Of a stretch of 64,000 nucleotides of DNA, positions 41,496 to 49,788 are shown piece by piece. The position numbers and the translations under genes are program-made. Source of the stretch: Erysipelotrichaceae bacterium (GTDB taxonomy: Bacteria > Bacillota_I > Bacilli_A > RFN20 > CAG-826); the NCBI GenBank assembly GCA_015058945.1, contig SVBF01000018.1:124001-188000 (forward strand), in the 5' to 3' direction. Position 1 is the first letter of the stretch. The number at the start of each line of letters is the position of its first letter. Under the pieces are notes generated by a model. That model was not told the origin of the DNA. It saw only the letters and a list, made by a program, of their open reading frames with translations, and did not search any database.

Positions 41496-42692
41496 GTGAC
41501 TAAAAAGCGTCTCTTTCTACTCGCCTGCCCCATCTATCTCTTCTTTTATATGGGCGACGCCCTACTTACGGGTTATTACGCTTTGAATTTCCTTAACCGC
41601 GGCATGGACGAACATCAGCAGTCCGTCTTGCTCGGTTTGATCCCCTTCGCCTTGTTCCTTGGGTGCATCTTCTTCAGCTTCATCGCGAGGACCAGGAAGC
41701 GGGCGATATGGTTATTCCGCATCTGCGCCTTGCTCGAAGCGGGGTTAGTGCTTGGCTACTATTGGTGCGACACCTATGTCTCCCTATTGATCCTTACGCC
41801 GCTGCTCGGCTTCTTTAACGGTGCGCCCTTTGCCTTGATCGAAGGTTATCTCGTCCCCTTGACAGAGAAATACGGCGGCCATTATTCCAACATCCGTATC
41901 TTTGGCTCGCTCGGATATATCGTCTCTTTGGCAGGCGGTTACTTCATTTTGAGCCAGTTACCCCTGCAAAACTCCTACTTTTTCTCCTGTGCGTTCTTCT
42001 TTATTGCCCTCATCCTTTCCTTCTTCCTCTACGACCACAGCGAGGATGACCTACCCTCAAGAACCAATGAGGACATAAAGGAGAAAGAGAAAGACCGTCT
42101 CACCAAGACGGCATTAGTCGCCGCGGGTATCTTCATCGTCGCGAACTTCTTCTTTTATGGCGTCCTTCACGCGGCTACCTACCTTCTTCCCGTCCGATTA
42201 AGGACCCTAGGCTTCCTCGACCAAGACTATTCCATGGCGCGCGCCATCGGGGTCATGATCGAATCCGGGGCGATGTTGCTCATGCCCTTATTGCCGCGCA
42301 TCACCAAAAGCAAATTCATTCCGGTTTATATCGGCGCCTCTTTGTTCGTCGCCGGCGTGAGCATGGGCATCTATTTCAACGACCCCTGGTGGCTCGTCTA
42401 TCTCTTCTTCGCAATCACTGGCATTGGCAAAGCCTTCCTCTTTTCTTATCAATCGTTGTTGCTTGAGGAGATCGTCGGAAAGAAAGCCCTGAGCCTCGTC
42501 TTCACTTTCACCACCGGGGCGATCAACCTCGCCGCCGCCATATGGAACCTCTCCTCCTCGTGGATTTATGACGCGATCGGATTCCAAGGTTTCTTTATCA
42601 TGATCACCGTCGCCGGGGCGGCGGGTGTCTTATTGTTGCTTTTGCTGCTTCTAATGAAACGTCATCACAAACTCTCGCCCGTTTCGGAATAA
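41496..42692 (+). CDS. MFS transporter
   Basis: 398 aa from a GTG at 41496. TAATAT at 41483-41488 with TTCCCA 17 bases upstream places the promoter seven bases before the start: a leaderless candidate. Twelve hydrophobic spans are present in two halves with a charged middle loop (DHSEDDLPSRTNEDIKEKEKDRL). The pattern resembles the MFS_1-like/LacY-nucleoside:H+ subfamily (GSLGYIVSLAGGYF). Substrate unknown: a sugar, nucleoside or drug are all possible. Followed after a short gap by the ABC transporter genes. Confidence 0.85.
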   Translation: MTKKRLFLLACPIYLFFYMGDALLTGYYALNFLNRGMDEHQQSVLLGLIPFALFLGCIFFSFIARTRKRAIWLFRICALLEAGLVLGYYWCDTYVSLLILTPLLGFFNGAPFALIEGYLVPLTEKYGGHYSNIRIFGSLGYIVSLAGGYFILSQLPLQNSYFFSCAFFFIALILSFFLYDHSEDDLPSRTNEDIKEKEKDRLTKTALVAAGIFIVANFFFYGVLHAATYLLPVRLRTLGFLDQDYSMARAIGVMIESGAMLLMPLLPRITKSKFIPVYIGASLFVAGVSMGIYFNDPWWLVYLFFAITGIGKAFLFSYQSLLLEEIVGKKALSLVFTFTTGAINLAAAIWNLSSSWIYDAIGFQGFFIMITVAGAAGVLLLLLLLLMKRHHKLSPVSE

Positions 42693-42732
42693 TTTGCTCC
42701 CCATTGCTTTGTACCTTAGGTACAATTCTTGC

Positions 42733-43437
42733 ATGGGAAAAATAATCATAGAGCACCTGTCCAAGATCTATAACCAAGGGCAGCAAAACGAAGTCCGCGC
42801 CTTAGACGACGTGAGCTTTAGCCTCGACGAAGGCGAACTCGTCGTCATCCTCGGCCCTTCCGGCGCCGGGAAATCCACCTTGCTAAACATCCTCGGCGGC
42901 ATGGATACCGCCACCAGCGGAACCTACTCCATCGGGGGACGCGACGTCGCTTCTTTCAAAGAGAACGAACTCACCTCCTTCCGCCGCAAGGACATCGGCT
43001 TCGTCTTCCAGTTCTATAACTTGGTCCCAAACCTCACCGCGCTTGAAAACGTTGAACTCGCCGCAAGCGTCTCCAAGAACCCATTGGAGCCGCGCCAGGT
43101 CATGGAATCGGTCGGTCTATCCAAGCGACTCAATAACTTCCCGAGTCAACTTTCCGGTGGTGAGCAACAACGCACCGCGATCGCCCGCGCCGTCGCGAAG
43201 AACCCCGAGCTCCTTTTGGCCGACGAGCCTACTGGCGCGCTAGACTCCAAAACCGGTGCCGAGATCCTTGAGCTGCTCAACCATCTCGCCAAGGAATACA
43301 AGAAGACCATCATCATGGTCACCCATAACGCCCAAATCGCCTTGATGGCGGAACGCGTCATCCGCATCGCCGACGGCAAAATCGCCGCCAACGAAATCAA
43401 CGAGCATCCCCTCGATCCCAAGGACATTCAGTGGTAG
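42733..43437 (+). CDS. ABC transporter ATP-binding protein (MacB/LolD type)
   Basis: 234 aa from the ATG at 42733 (MGKIIIEHLSKIYNQG). TACAAT at 42721-42726 lies exactly six bases before it, another leaderless candidate; an earlier start at 42694 would be upstream of this hexamer. Walker A GPSGAGKST (41-49), Q-loop FQFYNL, signature LSGGEQQRTAIA, Walker B LLLADEPTGALD and the switch histidine in MVTHN are all present. It pairs with the FtsX-like permease three bases downstream. MacB-type systems move peptides, lipoproteins or drugs or transmit envelope signals. Confidence 0.93.
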   Translation: MGKIIIEHLSKIYNQGQQNEVRALDDVSFSLDEGELVVILGPSGAGKSTLLNILGGMDTATSGTYSIGGRDVASFKENELTSFRRKDIGFVFQFYNLVPNLTALENVELAASVSKNPLEPRQVMESVGLSKRLNNFPSQLSGGEQQRTAIARAVAKNPELLLADEPTGALDSKTGAEILELLNHLAKEYKKTIIMVTHNAQIALMAERVIRIADGKIAANEINEHPLDPKDIQW

Positions 43438-43440
43438 TCC

Positions 43441-46020
43441 ATGAAGAAAAGACGTTCTTTATCCTCCATCTTCGGCCGTTTGCTCTGGCGTGAGGTCTTC
43501 CGTAATTGGGCCCAGTCTTTGGCTATCGTCGCCATTGGCGCGATCGCCGTCACCCTCTTCGTCGGACTTAGCGCAAATAGCCTCGCCCTCGATACCCGCA
43601 TCGAGACGATGATGAGCCTTTCTTCCCCGGCCGACATTTACGTCACCACCGATCCGAGGAAACTCGGCTCGGAAGACGACACCGACGAAATCCTCAAGCG
43701 CCTCGGCGAAGGGGATTACCTCGAATCGCGCTTCTACACCTACTGCAAGGTCGCTTCCCGCGATTCCACCCTGGCGGTCTCGCCCTTTAGCCCAAAGCTT
43801 TCTAAGGCTTACGACATCACCTTCGATACCGTCCAAAACGACACCGACTATTTCTATATCGACCAATTCGTCGCCGACGACATCAAATCCGCCCTTAAGG
43901 AAAGCCCCTTAGGGAAGACCGTCAGTCTAAGCTTTGACGTCTCCTCCACCACGATGGACGAAAGCACCTTACGCATGGTGGACGCCTTGCTTAACCCTGG
44001 CAAGAAGAACCCCTTCCGCGAGGGCAAGCTCAATTTCGAAGCCCGCGTCAGCGGCATCATGAAGCATCCGGAGAACACCACCAAGGCCTCCCCGATCCCG
44101 ATGCTTGCCATGATGTCCAACTATCGGTTCAAGGAAGCGATCGTCGCTTCGCTCAAAGACTACTTCACCCCCACTGGGGCCGCTTTGATCTATCGCATCG
44201 GCTTCTATGAGAAGCTCGGCTGGGGAGATGGGAACATCGACGGAACCTACGCCTCCTTTCCCAAAGGGAACCAGTATTTGATCCGCCTCAAGGACAAATC
44301 CACCTCAGAAGCGAAGGAAACCGCCATCCGTCAGTATTACCAATCCAAAACGCAAAATAACCTTTATTTGCTGCAAAACCTGGACGAAACCGCGTTCATG
44401 TCCGGCCTTAAGACCGAATCCGACCAAGCCCAAAAACTCACCTGGGTCTTCCCGGTCGTCTTCTTCATCGTCGCCATTCTCGTCATCCTCACCACCTTAA
44501 GGCAAAACATCCTCCGCCGCCGCACCGACATCGGCACCTTCAAAGGACTCGGCTTACGGAAAGGTGAAATCCACGCCCATTTCCTCACCCAGACCGTCGC
44601 GCTTGTGGGCATCGCGAGTCTACTCGGCTCAATCATCGGCCCCCTGTTATTGCCAGCCATCATGACGGGGAAATACTCCTTGCTCTATACACTTCCCGCG
44701 CGTGTCTATGTCTTCCCCTGGGCGAGTGGTCTCATCTCCATCGCGGCCTTCTTGCTCATCAGCCTCATCGCGACTTTCTTAGTCACCTATAAAGAAATCT
44801 CGCTGAAGCCAGTCGAATCATTAAGACCCAAAGCAATGAAAATCCGTAAGGCCACCGCGAGGAAGCAGACCAAGGCCCAAAGCCGTTACGTCTTGTCCCT
44901 TAAGATGGCGGGACGCAACATCGTCCACGATCCCCTGAAGTCCGTTATGGTCGTCCTCGGCGTTGCGGGCTGCACCGCTTTGCTCGTCTGTGGCTTTGGC
45001 ATCGACGACACGTTGGATTATGACGTGAAGACCGACCCCTTCATCAATTCCAACTTCACCGTCATGGCCCATTACGCCGAACCGACGAAAGAAGATAAGA
45101 TGCAGCTCGATTTCGGCGCCGTAAAAGATGAGGCGGGAAAGCAAATGGTCTCCACTTATCAGCCGTATGACCGCACGTCCATGGAACTATTCGTCGGCGA
45201 GGATAGTTACACCTCCTTCCTGACCGTACTTGGCAAACCCATGTCCTATTCGGGCGCGAAGTCCCCGGACCACATGGGTGGCGAATTCCCTGCGGACCAG
45301 GTGTTGATCTCCACCAAAGTGGCGAACCGTCTGCACGCGAAGGTCGGGGATAACGTCCACTTCTACGTGAACAACAAGAAAATCGAAGCCAAGATCAACC
45401 GCGTCTATGAAGCCTTCTATGGCAATGGCGTGATCATCCATGGCGATTCGCCCTTGTTTAATGGCGAATATACCTCATACGCGAACGCGTGGCTTAACGC
45501 GATCGACGGCGTTTCCCAAGACGCCCTGAAATCCGCGCTAAACAAATCGATCCCCGGCTTGCCTCTAGTGGACACCGCCACCGAATGGAACGACCGCATC
45601 GTTTCCACCGTCTCCTCCATCAAGACCATGACGGCCGCCATCAAAGTGTTCGCCATATTGCTCGCGGTAGTCGTCGTCTATAATCTCGGCTTACTCAATT
45701 TCCGCGAACGTCTCAGGGAAATCGCGACCCTCAAGGTCCTCGGCTTCCACACCTTGGAAATCGGCGCGTCCCTTCTCGTCGAGGCCCTTTCGATGGCCCT
45801 TATCGGCGTGAGCTTAGGCCTACTCGTGGGCACGCCATTCATGCATTTCGTCCTCTTCATCAATGAGGTGGAGCTCGTCCAGTACATCTACGTCATCTAC
45901 CCCATCACTTACGTCTTCGCGTCGTTATTCACCTTGCTCGTCGCCTTCTTGGTCAATTTGTTATTGACCCACAAAGTCAAAGGCGTCAAATCGGTCGAAG
46001 CGCTGAAATCCGTCGAATAA
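43441..46020 (+). CDS. FtsX-like ABC transporter permease
   Basis: 859 aa. One membrane span near the N-terminus (about 15-40), a large extracytoplasmic domain (about 45-320), a bundle of three spans (about 325-450), a second span near 495-515, a second extracytoplasmic domain (about 515-720) and a final three-span bundle. The FtsX signatures are visible (TDIGTFKGLGLRKGEI and REIATLKVLGFHTLEIG before each bundle). This duplicated FtsX layout is typical of Firmicute permeases of MacB-like ABC pumps and bacitracin-type exporters. It follows its ATPase by three bases and is followed by a lipoprotein, probably a third component. Confidence 0.9.
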   Translation: MKKRRSLSSIFGRLLWREVFRNWAQSLAIVAIGAIAVTLFVGLSANSLALDTRIETMMSLSSPADIYVTTDPRKLGSEDDTDEILKRLGEGDYLESRFYTYCKVASRDSTLAVSPFSPKLSKAYDITFDTVQNDTDYFYIDQFVADDIKSALKESPLGKTVSLSFDVSSTTMDESTLRMVDALLNPGKKNPFREGKLNFEARVSGIMKHPENTTKASPIPMLAMMSNYRFKEAIVASLKDYFTPTGAALIYRIGFYEKLGWGDGNIDGTYASFPKGNQYLIRLKDKSTSEAKETAIRQYYQSKTQNNLYLLQNLDETAFMSGLKTESDQAQKLTWVFPVVFFIVAILVILTTLRQNILRRRTDIGTFKGLGLRKGEIHAHFLTQTVALVGIASLLGSIIGPLLLPAIMTGKYSLLYTLPARVYVFPWASGLISIAAFLLISLIATFLVTYKEISLKPVESLRPKAMKIRKATARKQTKAQSRYVLSLKMAGRNIVHDPLKSVMVVLGVAGCTALLVCGFGIDDTLDYDVKTDPFINSNFTVMAHYAEPTKEDKMQLDFGAVKDEAGKQMVSTYQPYDRTSMELFVGEDSYTSFLTVLGKPMSYSGAKSPDHMGGEFPADQVLISTKVANRLHAKVGDNVHFYVNNKKIEAKINRVYEAFYGNGVIIHGDSPLFNGEYTSYANAWLNAIDGVSQDALKSALNKSIPGLPLVDTATEWNDRIVSTVSSIKTMTAAIKVFAILLAVVVVYNLGLLNFRERLREIATLKVLGFHTLEIGASLLVEALSMALIGVSLGLLVGTPFMHFVLFINEVELVQYIYVIYPITYVFASLFTLLVAFLVNLLLTHKVKGVKSVEALKSVE

Positions 46021-46033
46021 AGGAGGCATCACC

Positions 46034-47218
46034 ATGCGTAAACTACCCTTAGCCTTATTCTTCCTCTCCACCTTGTCCCTCGCTTCTTGTGGAAGCCAGG
46101 GCGAAGTGACCGACATCGCCTTTGCCCAAAACGCCTATACCTTGGCCGTCGGCGAGACGGCGGCCCTCACCCCGATCCTCACCGGCGGGACCAAGGCGGT
46201 CACCTACTTATCCACCGACGAAAGCGTCGCCACCGTGGACGCCTCGGGTCTTATCACCGCAATCGCGAAGGGCCAAGCCACGATCGTTGGCATCTGCAAC
46301 GACCACCTCGCCAAGGCAATCGTCGAAGTCACCGGAACTTCTACCGCGAAGAAGACCTACCAACGCAAAGGAAAACTGGTTTTCGATGGGGATTTGCCCA
46401 CCTTTGGCATCACGGGCAAGCATGAGGGCGACGTCACCTTCGTTTACGAAGAGGGCACGTTTGGGCAATTCTACGTCGAGCTTCCGGTCGAAGACGATAC
46501 CTTCAACCGAAACGCGATTTCCTTCCTTAATTCCTCACTCGTCCTCGATAACCCGAGCTTCACCGTCCCCCCGGCGTTAAAACGATATTTCGCTCTTCTT
46601 AAAAGCGCGGCCGATCAAGATAAGTTGCCCAGCGTGAGCAAAGGCTATTTCGATGGGGAATACCTCACCGGCTTCTATTTCCACGGTGACCAGAGCCTCG
46701 GCCAAAGCGAATTCGATTTCTCCGACACGGTATCCAAGGCGCGTCTCGCGATCTCCTTCGCCTCGATGCTTCCCGCTTTGCTTGAAAACCCAAGCGACAT
46801 CATCCCCCTACTCTTCAATTATTTGGACGAAGGCGAGTCCAAGCCGAGCCTAGGTGGCGGCGCGGCCCTTCTCGCCGCATTAGTCGCTAACGCAACCGCC
46901 GCGGCCAACAAAGGGGAGAATAGCCTCGGCTTAAGCCTCTATGTCGACGAAACCAAATCCGCGGATTTCCTTAAGGCCATCGGCTTCGACCTCGGCGAAG
47001 GCGCCTCCGTAAGCCGCATCGGCTTAGACGCCTCCTTCCTCCGTGACAATGAAGGGGACGAATTCCGCCTCGACAAACTAAGCTTCGGCTTCGATGCCAC
47101 GCTTAGCGGGCAAAAGAACGTCGCCTCCGTCTCGTTGCTATTGCCCGAAAAGAAAGTCGAGCAACCTAGTGACACCTTGGAGAAGATCAAAGCCTCCTTG
47201 CCTTTCGCCGAGAAATAA
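46034..47218 (+). CDS. Lipoprotein with BIG2-type Ig-like domain
   Basis: 394 aa. A type II signal peptide with lipobox LASC (Cys19) marks it for lipid attachment. Residues about 25-102 form a bacterial Ig-like group 2 domain (TDIAFAQNAYTLAVGETAAL...ATVDASGLITAIAKGQATI). The rest (about 110-394) has no recognised domain and is mostly beta with a helical segment. It is encoded 13 bases after the permease with AGGAGG, so it is probably the surface partner or substrate-binding component of this ABC system. The stop is followed by the LrgA promoter. Confidence 0.85.
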   Translation: MRKLPLALFFLSTLSLASCGSQGEVTDIAFAQNAYTLAVGETAALTPILTGGTKAVTYLSTDESVATVDASGLITAIAKGQATIVGICNDHLAKAIVEVTGTSTAKKTYQRKGKLVFDGDLPTFGITGKHEGDVTFVYEEGTFGQFYVELPVEDDTFNRNAISFLNSSLVLDNPSFTVPPALKRYFALLKSAADQDKLPSVSKGYFDGEYLTGFYFHGDQSLGQSEFDFSDTVSKARLAISFASMLPALLENPSDIIPLLFNYLDEGESKPSLGGGAALLAALVANATAAANKGENSLGLSLYVDETKSADFLKAIGFDLGEGASVSRIGLDASFLRDNEGDEFRLDKLSFGFDATLSGQKNVASVSLLLPEKKVEQPSDTLEKIKASLPFAEK

Positions 47219-47246
47219 ACCATCCTCCTGCTATAATGGGTGACGC

Positions 47247-47651
47247 ATGAAGATATTTAAGCAGTTGCTGCTCATCATGGCCTTTACGTTGGTGGGGACC
47301 TTCATCTCCTATCTTTTGGGTTTGATTCACTTCCCCTTCCCTGGCTCCTTGATCGGCATGATCTTGCTTTTCGTCTTCTTGCTCTTCGGCCTAGTGAAAG
47401 TCGATAGCATCCATGACGTCGGTCAGTTCTTCATCGACAACATGGGCATCTTCTTCGTGCCCGCGAGCATCGCGATCCTAAAGCAGGTTGAGCTCATCTC
47501 CACCATATGGTGGAAGTTGCTCATCATCATCTTCGGCGCTTTCTTAATCTCCTTCACCGCGACCTATTATTCGGTGAAGTTGACCTTATATCTGCAACAC
47601 CGTCATCAGCAGAAGAAAGAGCAGGCCAATACGGAGGTGGAGCATGATTAG
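47247..47651 (+). CDS. lrgA: LrgA/CidA-family holin-like protein
   Basis: 134 aa with four hydrophobic spans; the pattern FPFPGSLIGMILLF is the family's hallmark. TATAAT at 47232-47237 lies nine bases before the ATG and no Shine-Dalgarno is present. LrgA is a small holin-like membrane protein that, with LrgB, influences murein hydrolase export and autolysis; in some species the pair transports pyruvate or acetate. The C-terminal ~20 residues are hydrophilic. It overlaps lrgB by eight bases, so the two are coupled. Confidence 0.9.
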   Translation: MKIFKQLLLIMAFTLVGTFISYLLGLIHFPFPGSLIGMILLFVFLLFGLVKVDSIHDVGQFFIDNMGIFFVPASIAILKQVELISTIWWKLLIIIFGAFLISFTATYYSVKLTLYLQHRHQQKKEQANTEVEHD

Positions 47652-48387
47652 CATCTTCACCTCGCCACTTTTCTATTTCTTCCTCACGGTGGGGATCTAT
47701 TTCCTCTTCGCTTTCCTAAGCAAGAGGTTCAAGACCGCCTTATTCAACCCGTTGCTATGGACGATCATCTTCATCGTCGGCTATATCCTCCTCATCGTCT
47801 TCATCGATAAGAAAGACCTAAGCCAGCCAAATATCGACGCCGAGGTCGACCGTTACCAATCCATCGTCAATGTCTTCGATATCCTTTTGGCCCCCGTCAC
47901 GGTCGCTTTGGCCTTGCCCTTATACGCGAACCGTCATGTCCTCAAGGAGAATTGGCTCGCGATCATCGTCGCCTCGCTTGTTGGCGTAGGCACCTCCATC
48001 GGGGCGGTCGTCTTATTAGGTTGGCTGCTGAACCTCGATGGCTCGATCACCATGGCTCTTTATCCCCGTGGCGTCACCACCGCGATCGCGAAGGAAATCA
48101 CCGTCATCCTCGGCGTCAGTGAGCATACCGCGATCACTGTTGCCGTTGTCGTGCTCACCGGCATCGTCGGAGCGACACTAGGACCCCTGCTCATCAAACT
48201 CTTTCACGACAAGAATGACGTCGTCGTCGGCCTCGCCTTAGGCAGCGCCTCCCACGCGATTGGAACATCCAAGGCGTTTGACTATTCTTCCAAAGCCGGG
48301 GCGATCGCGAGCGTCTCCATCGTCACGAACGGCTTCGTTACCGTCTTAGTCGCCCTTATCGTGCACTTCGCCACGATGGGCGCTTAA
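47644..48387 (+). CDS. lrgB: LrgB-family membrane protein
   Basis: 247 aa, about eight to nine hydrophobic spans, with the family motifs FNPLLWTI near the start, LAPVTVALALPLYANR in the middle and ALYPRGVTTAIAKEI and LGSASHAIGTSKAFDYSSKAGA in the second half. It forms a pair with LrgA by overlap and should sit in the cytoplasmic membrane. Role as for lrgA. No regulator of the LytSR type lies in the window. Confidence 0.92.
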   Translation: MISIFTSPLFYFFLTVGIYFLFAFLSKRFKTALFNPLLWTIIFIVGYILLIVFIDKKDLSQPNIDAEVDRYQSIVNVFDILLAPVTVALALPLYANRHVLKENWLAIIVASLVGVGTSIGAVVLLGWLLNLDGSITMALYPRGVTTAIAKEITVILGVSEHTAITVAVVVLTGIVGATLGPLLIKLFHDKNDVVVGLALGSASHAIGTSKAFDYSSKAGAIASVSIVTNGFVTVLVALIVHFATMGA

Positions 48388-48416
48388 TAATCCTGCCCCT
48401 ATCTTTGGGAAATCAG

Positions 48417-48471
48417 TTTACGATTCGGTTTACGGTTCGTTGTTTATTCGGTTTACGATTCGGTTTATGAT
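48417..48471 (+). repeat. Direct repeats in the promoter of the second fic gene
   Basis: TTCGGTTTA occurs at 48424-48432, 48447-48455 and 48459-48467, and the longer TTTACGATTCGGTTTA at 48417-48432 and 48452-48467. The last unit overlaps a TATGAT -10 (48466-48471) that lies six bases before the ATG. Candidate operator array. Confidence 0.7.
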
Positions 48472-48477
48472 AGGTCT

Positions 48478-49731
48478 ATGGATAATGAGAAATTCGCAGA
48501 GATTTTTACTCACCAGTCCGAAGGCGTCTACTATGGCGCGAAGGAATTGATGTATGGGAATAAGCCTGGCTTTTTTCTCTCCGCCTATGACTATCAACGT
48601 TATTTGGATTATCTCGATCGCCATATCGACGAAAAGGATTGGCGTCTTCCTAGCCCTTCCCTAAAAGTTTTCAACGGGCATCGACTCCATTATTGCCTCA
48701 GTGGCGATGTGCTTTCCCTTATCAACGGCAACATCACCTTGGGCCGTCAGCTTCGTTCCATGGTTTCTTATGACGAGCTGAAACGCTCTCGCATCTATTC
48801 GGAAATCGAGGGTAGCGTCAACATCGAATCCGTCCCCACGACCAGGCGTCGTTTGAAGGAATTGCTTGAGGAAGGCGCTACGGCGACTTCCGTTAACGAT
48901 CGCATCATCCAAAACATGAAGGCGGGCATCGACTTCGTGGAGACTTGCCCTCCCTTTAACGAGTCGAACCTCCACACGCTTTATCTCTTGCTAAGCGAGG
49001 GTTGTCTCCAGGAGGATAACCTCCTCAGGGAAGGGGAACTCTATCGTTATGACGAAGTGGAGATCGATTCCTATCACGGCTGCCCCGCCACGATGATCCC
49101 CGAATGCATGGCGTCGCTATTCGCTTACGTCAATGACGTCCTAACCGATGAAGAGAGCAATGAACGCATCCTTTCTTTGCTCCCCCACATCTGCCATTAC
49201 TATTTGGTTTATATTCACCCCTACTTCGACTATAACGGCCGCACCGCGCGCATGGTGTCTTATTGGATCTATCTGCTCACCGGTTCGCCCTTTATACCTC
49301 CCATCGCCTCCGAGGCCGTCCAACAGACGAAGAGCAAGTATTACGCCGCGATCGAGCAAAGCCGTGACGCCCGTAACGACATCACCTATTTTTTGAAATA
49401 CATGTTAGGTATCGTCGGCGATTACGCGATCTGCTACCAAAACGTCATCGAGATGGACGCGATGCTCTCCAAACATGGCATCTTGCTCACCGAGGTGGAA
49501 CGTAATTACCTAAAACGCATTCTTATTTCCAGCGACGGCTTATTCCATTACGCCGACTTCCTCCGCTTCACCCATACGACGATGTCGAAACAAGGTGCGC
49601 TCAAGATTCTCAATCGCTTTGTTGACTATGGGTTGCTCCGCGAGGTCATCACCCCATCAAAGACCAAGTTCTTTGAAGTCAACCAAGGGGTGATCCCCTA
49701 CCGAATGAAGCATCTTGGAACCAGGAAGTAG
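48478..49731 (+). CDS. Fic-domain protein with variant active site
   Basis: 417 aa. The Fic core motif reads HPYFDYNGRTARM: histidine, Asp, Asn, Gly and Arg are kept but the glycine before Asn is replaced by tyrosine, and the usual Phe by Tyr. A possible inhibitory segment, IYSEIEGS, lies near residue 105. The C-terminal ~90 residues resemble a winged helix. It may AMPylate a target or use another nucleotide; the Tyr next to the phosphate loop could change nucleotide choice. The message appears leaderless and its promoter has direct repeats. A terminator follows. Confidence 0.83.
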   Translation: MDNEKFAEIFTHQSEGVYYGAKELMYGNKPGFFLSAYDYQRYLDYLDRHIDEKDWRLPSPSLKVFNGHRLHYCLSGDVLSLINGNITLGRQLRSMVSYDELKRSRIYSEIEGSVNIESVPTTRRRLKELLEEGATATSVNDRIIQNMKAGIDFVETCPPFNESNLHTLYLLLSEGCLQEDNLLREGELYRYDEVEIDSYHGCPATMIPECMASLFAYVNDVLTDEESNERILSLLPHICHYYLVYIHPYFDYNGRTARMVSYWIYLLTGSPFIPPIASEAVQQTKSKYYAAIEQSRDARNDITYFLKYMLGIVGDYAICYQNVIEMDAMLSKHGILLTEVERNYLKRILISSDGLFHYADFLRFTHTTMSKQGALKILNRFVDYGLLREVITPSKTKFFEVNQGVIPYRMKHLGTRK

Positions 49732-49742
49732 CCCTTATGAAA

Positions 49743-49772
49743 ACCCCGCCTCAGCTTGATGAGACGGGGTTA
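49743..49772. terminator. Bidirectional terminator
   Basis: AACCCCG-C-CTCA...TGAG-A-CGGGGTT (49743-49772) forms a strong stem between the convergent genes ending at 49731 and 49789. Confidence 0.85.
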
Positions 49773-49788
49773 TTCGTAACCGTGAGGA

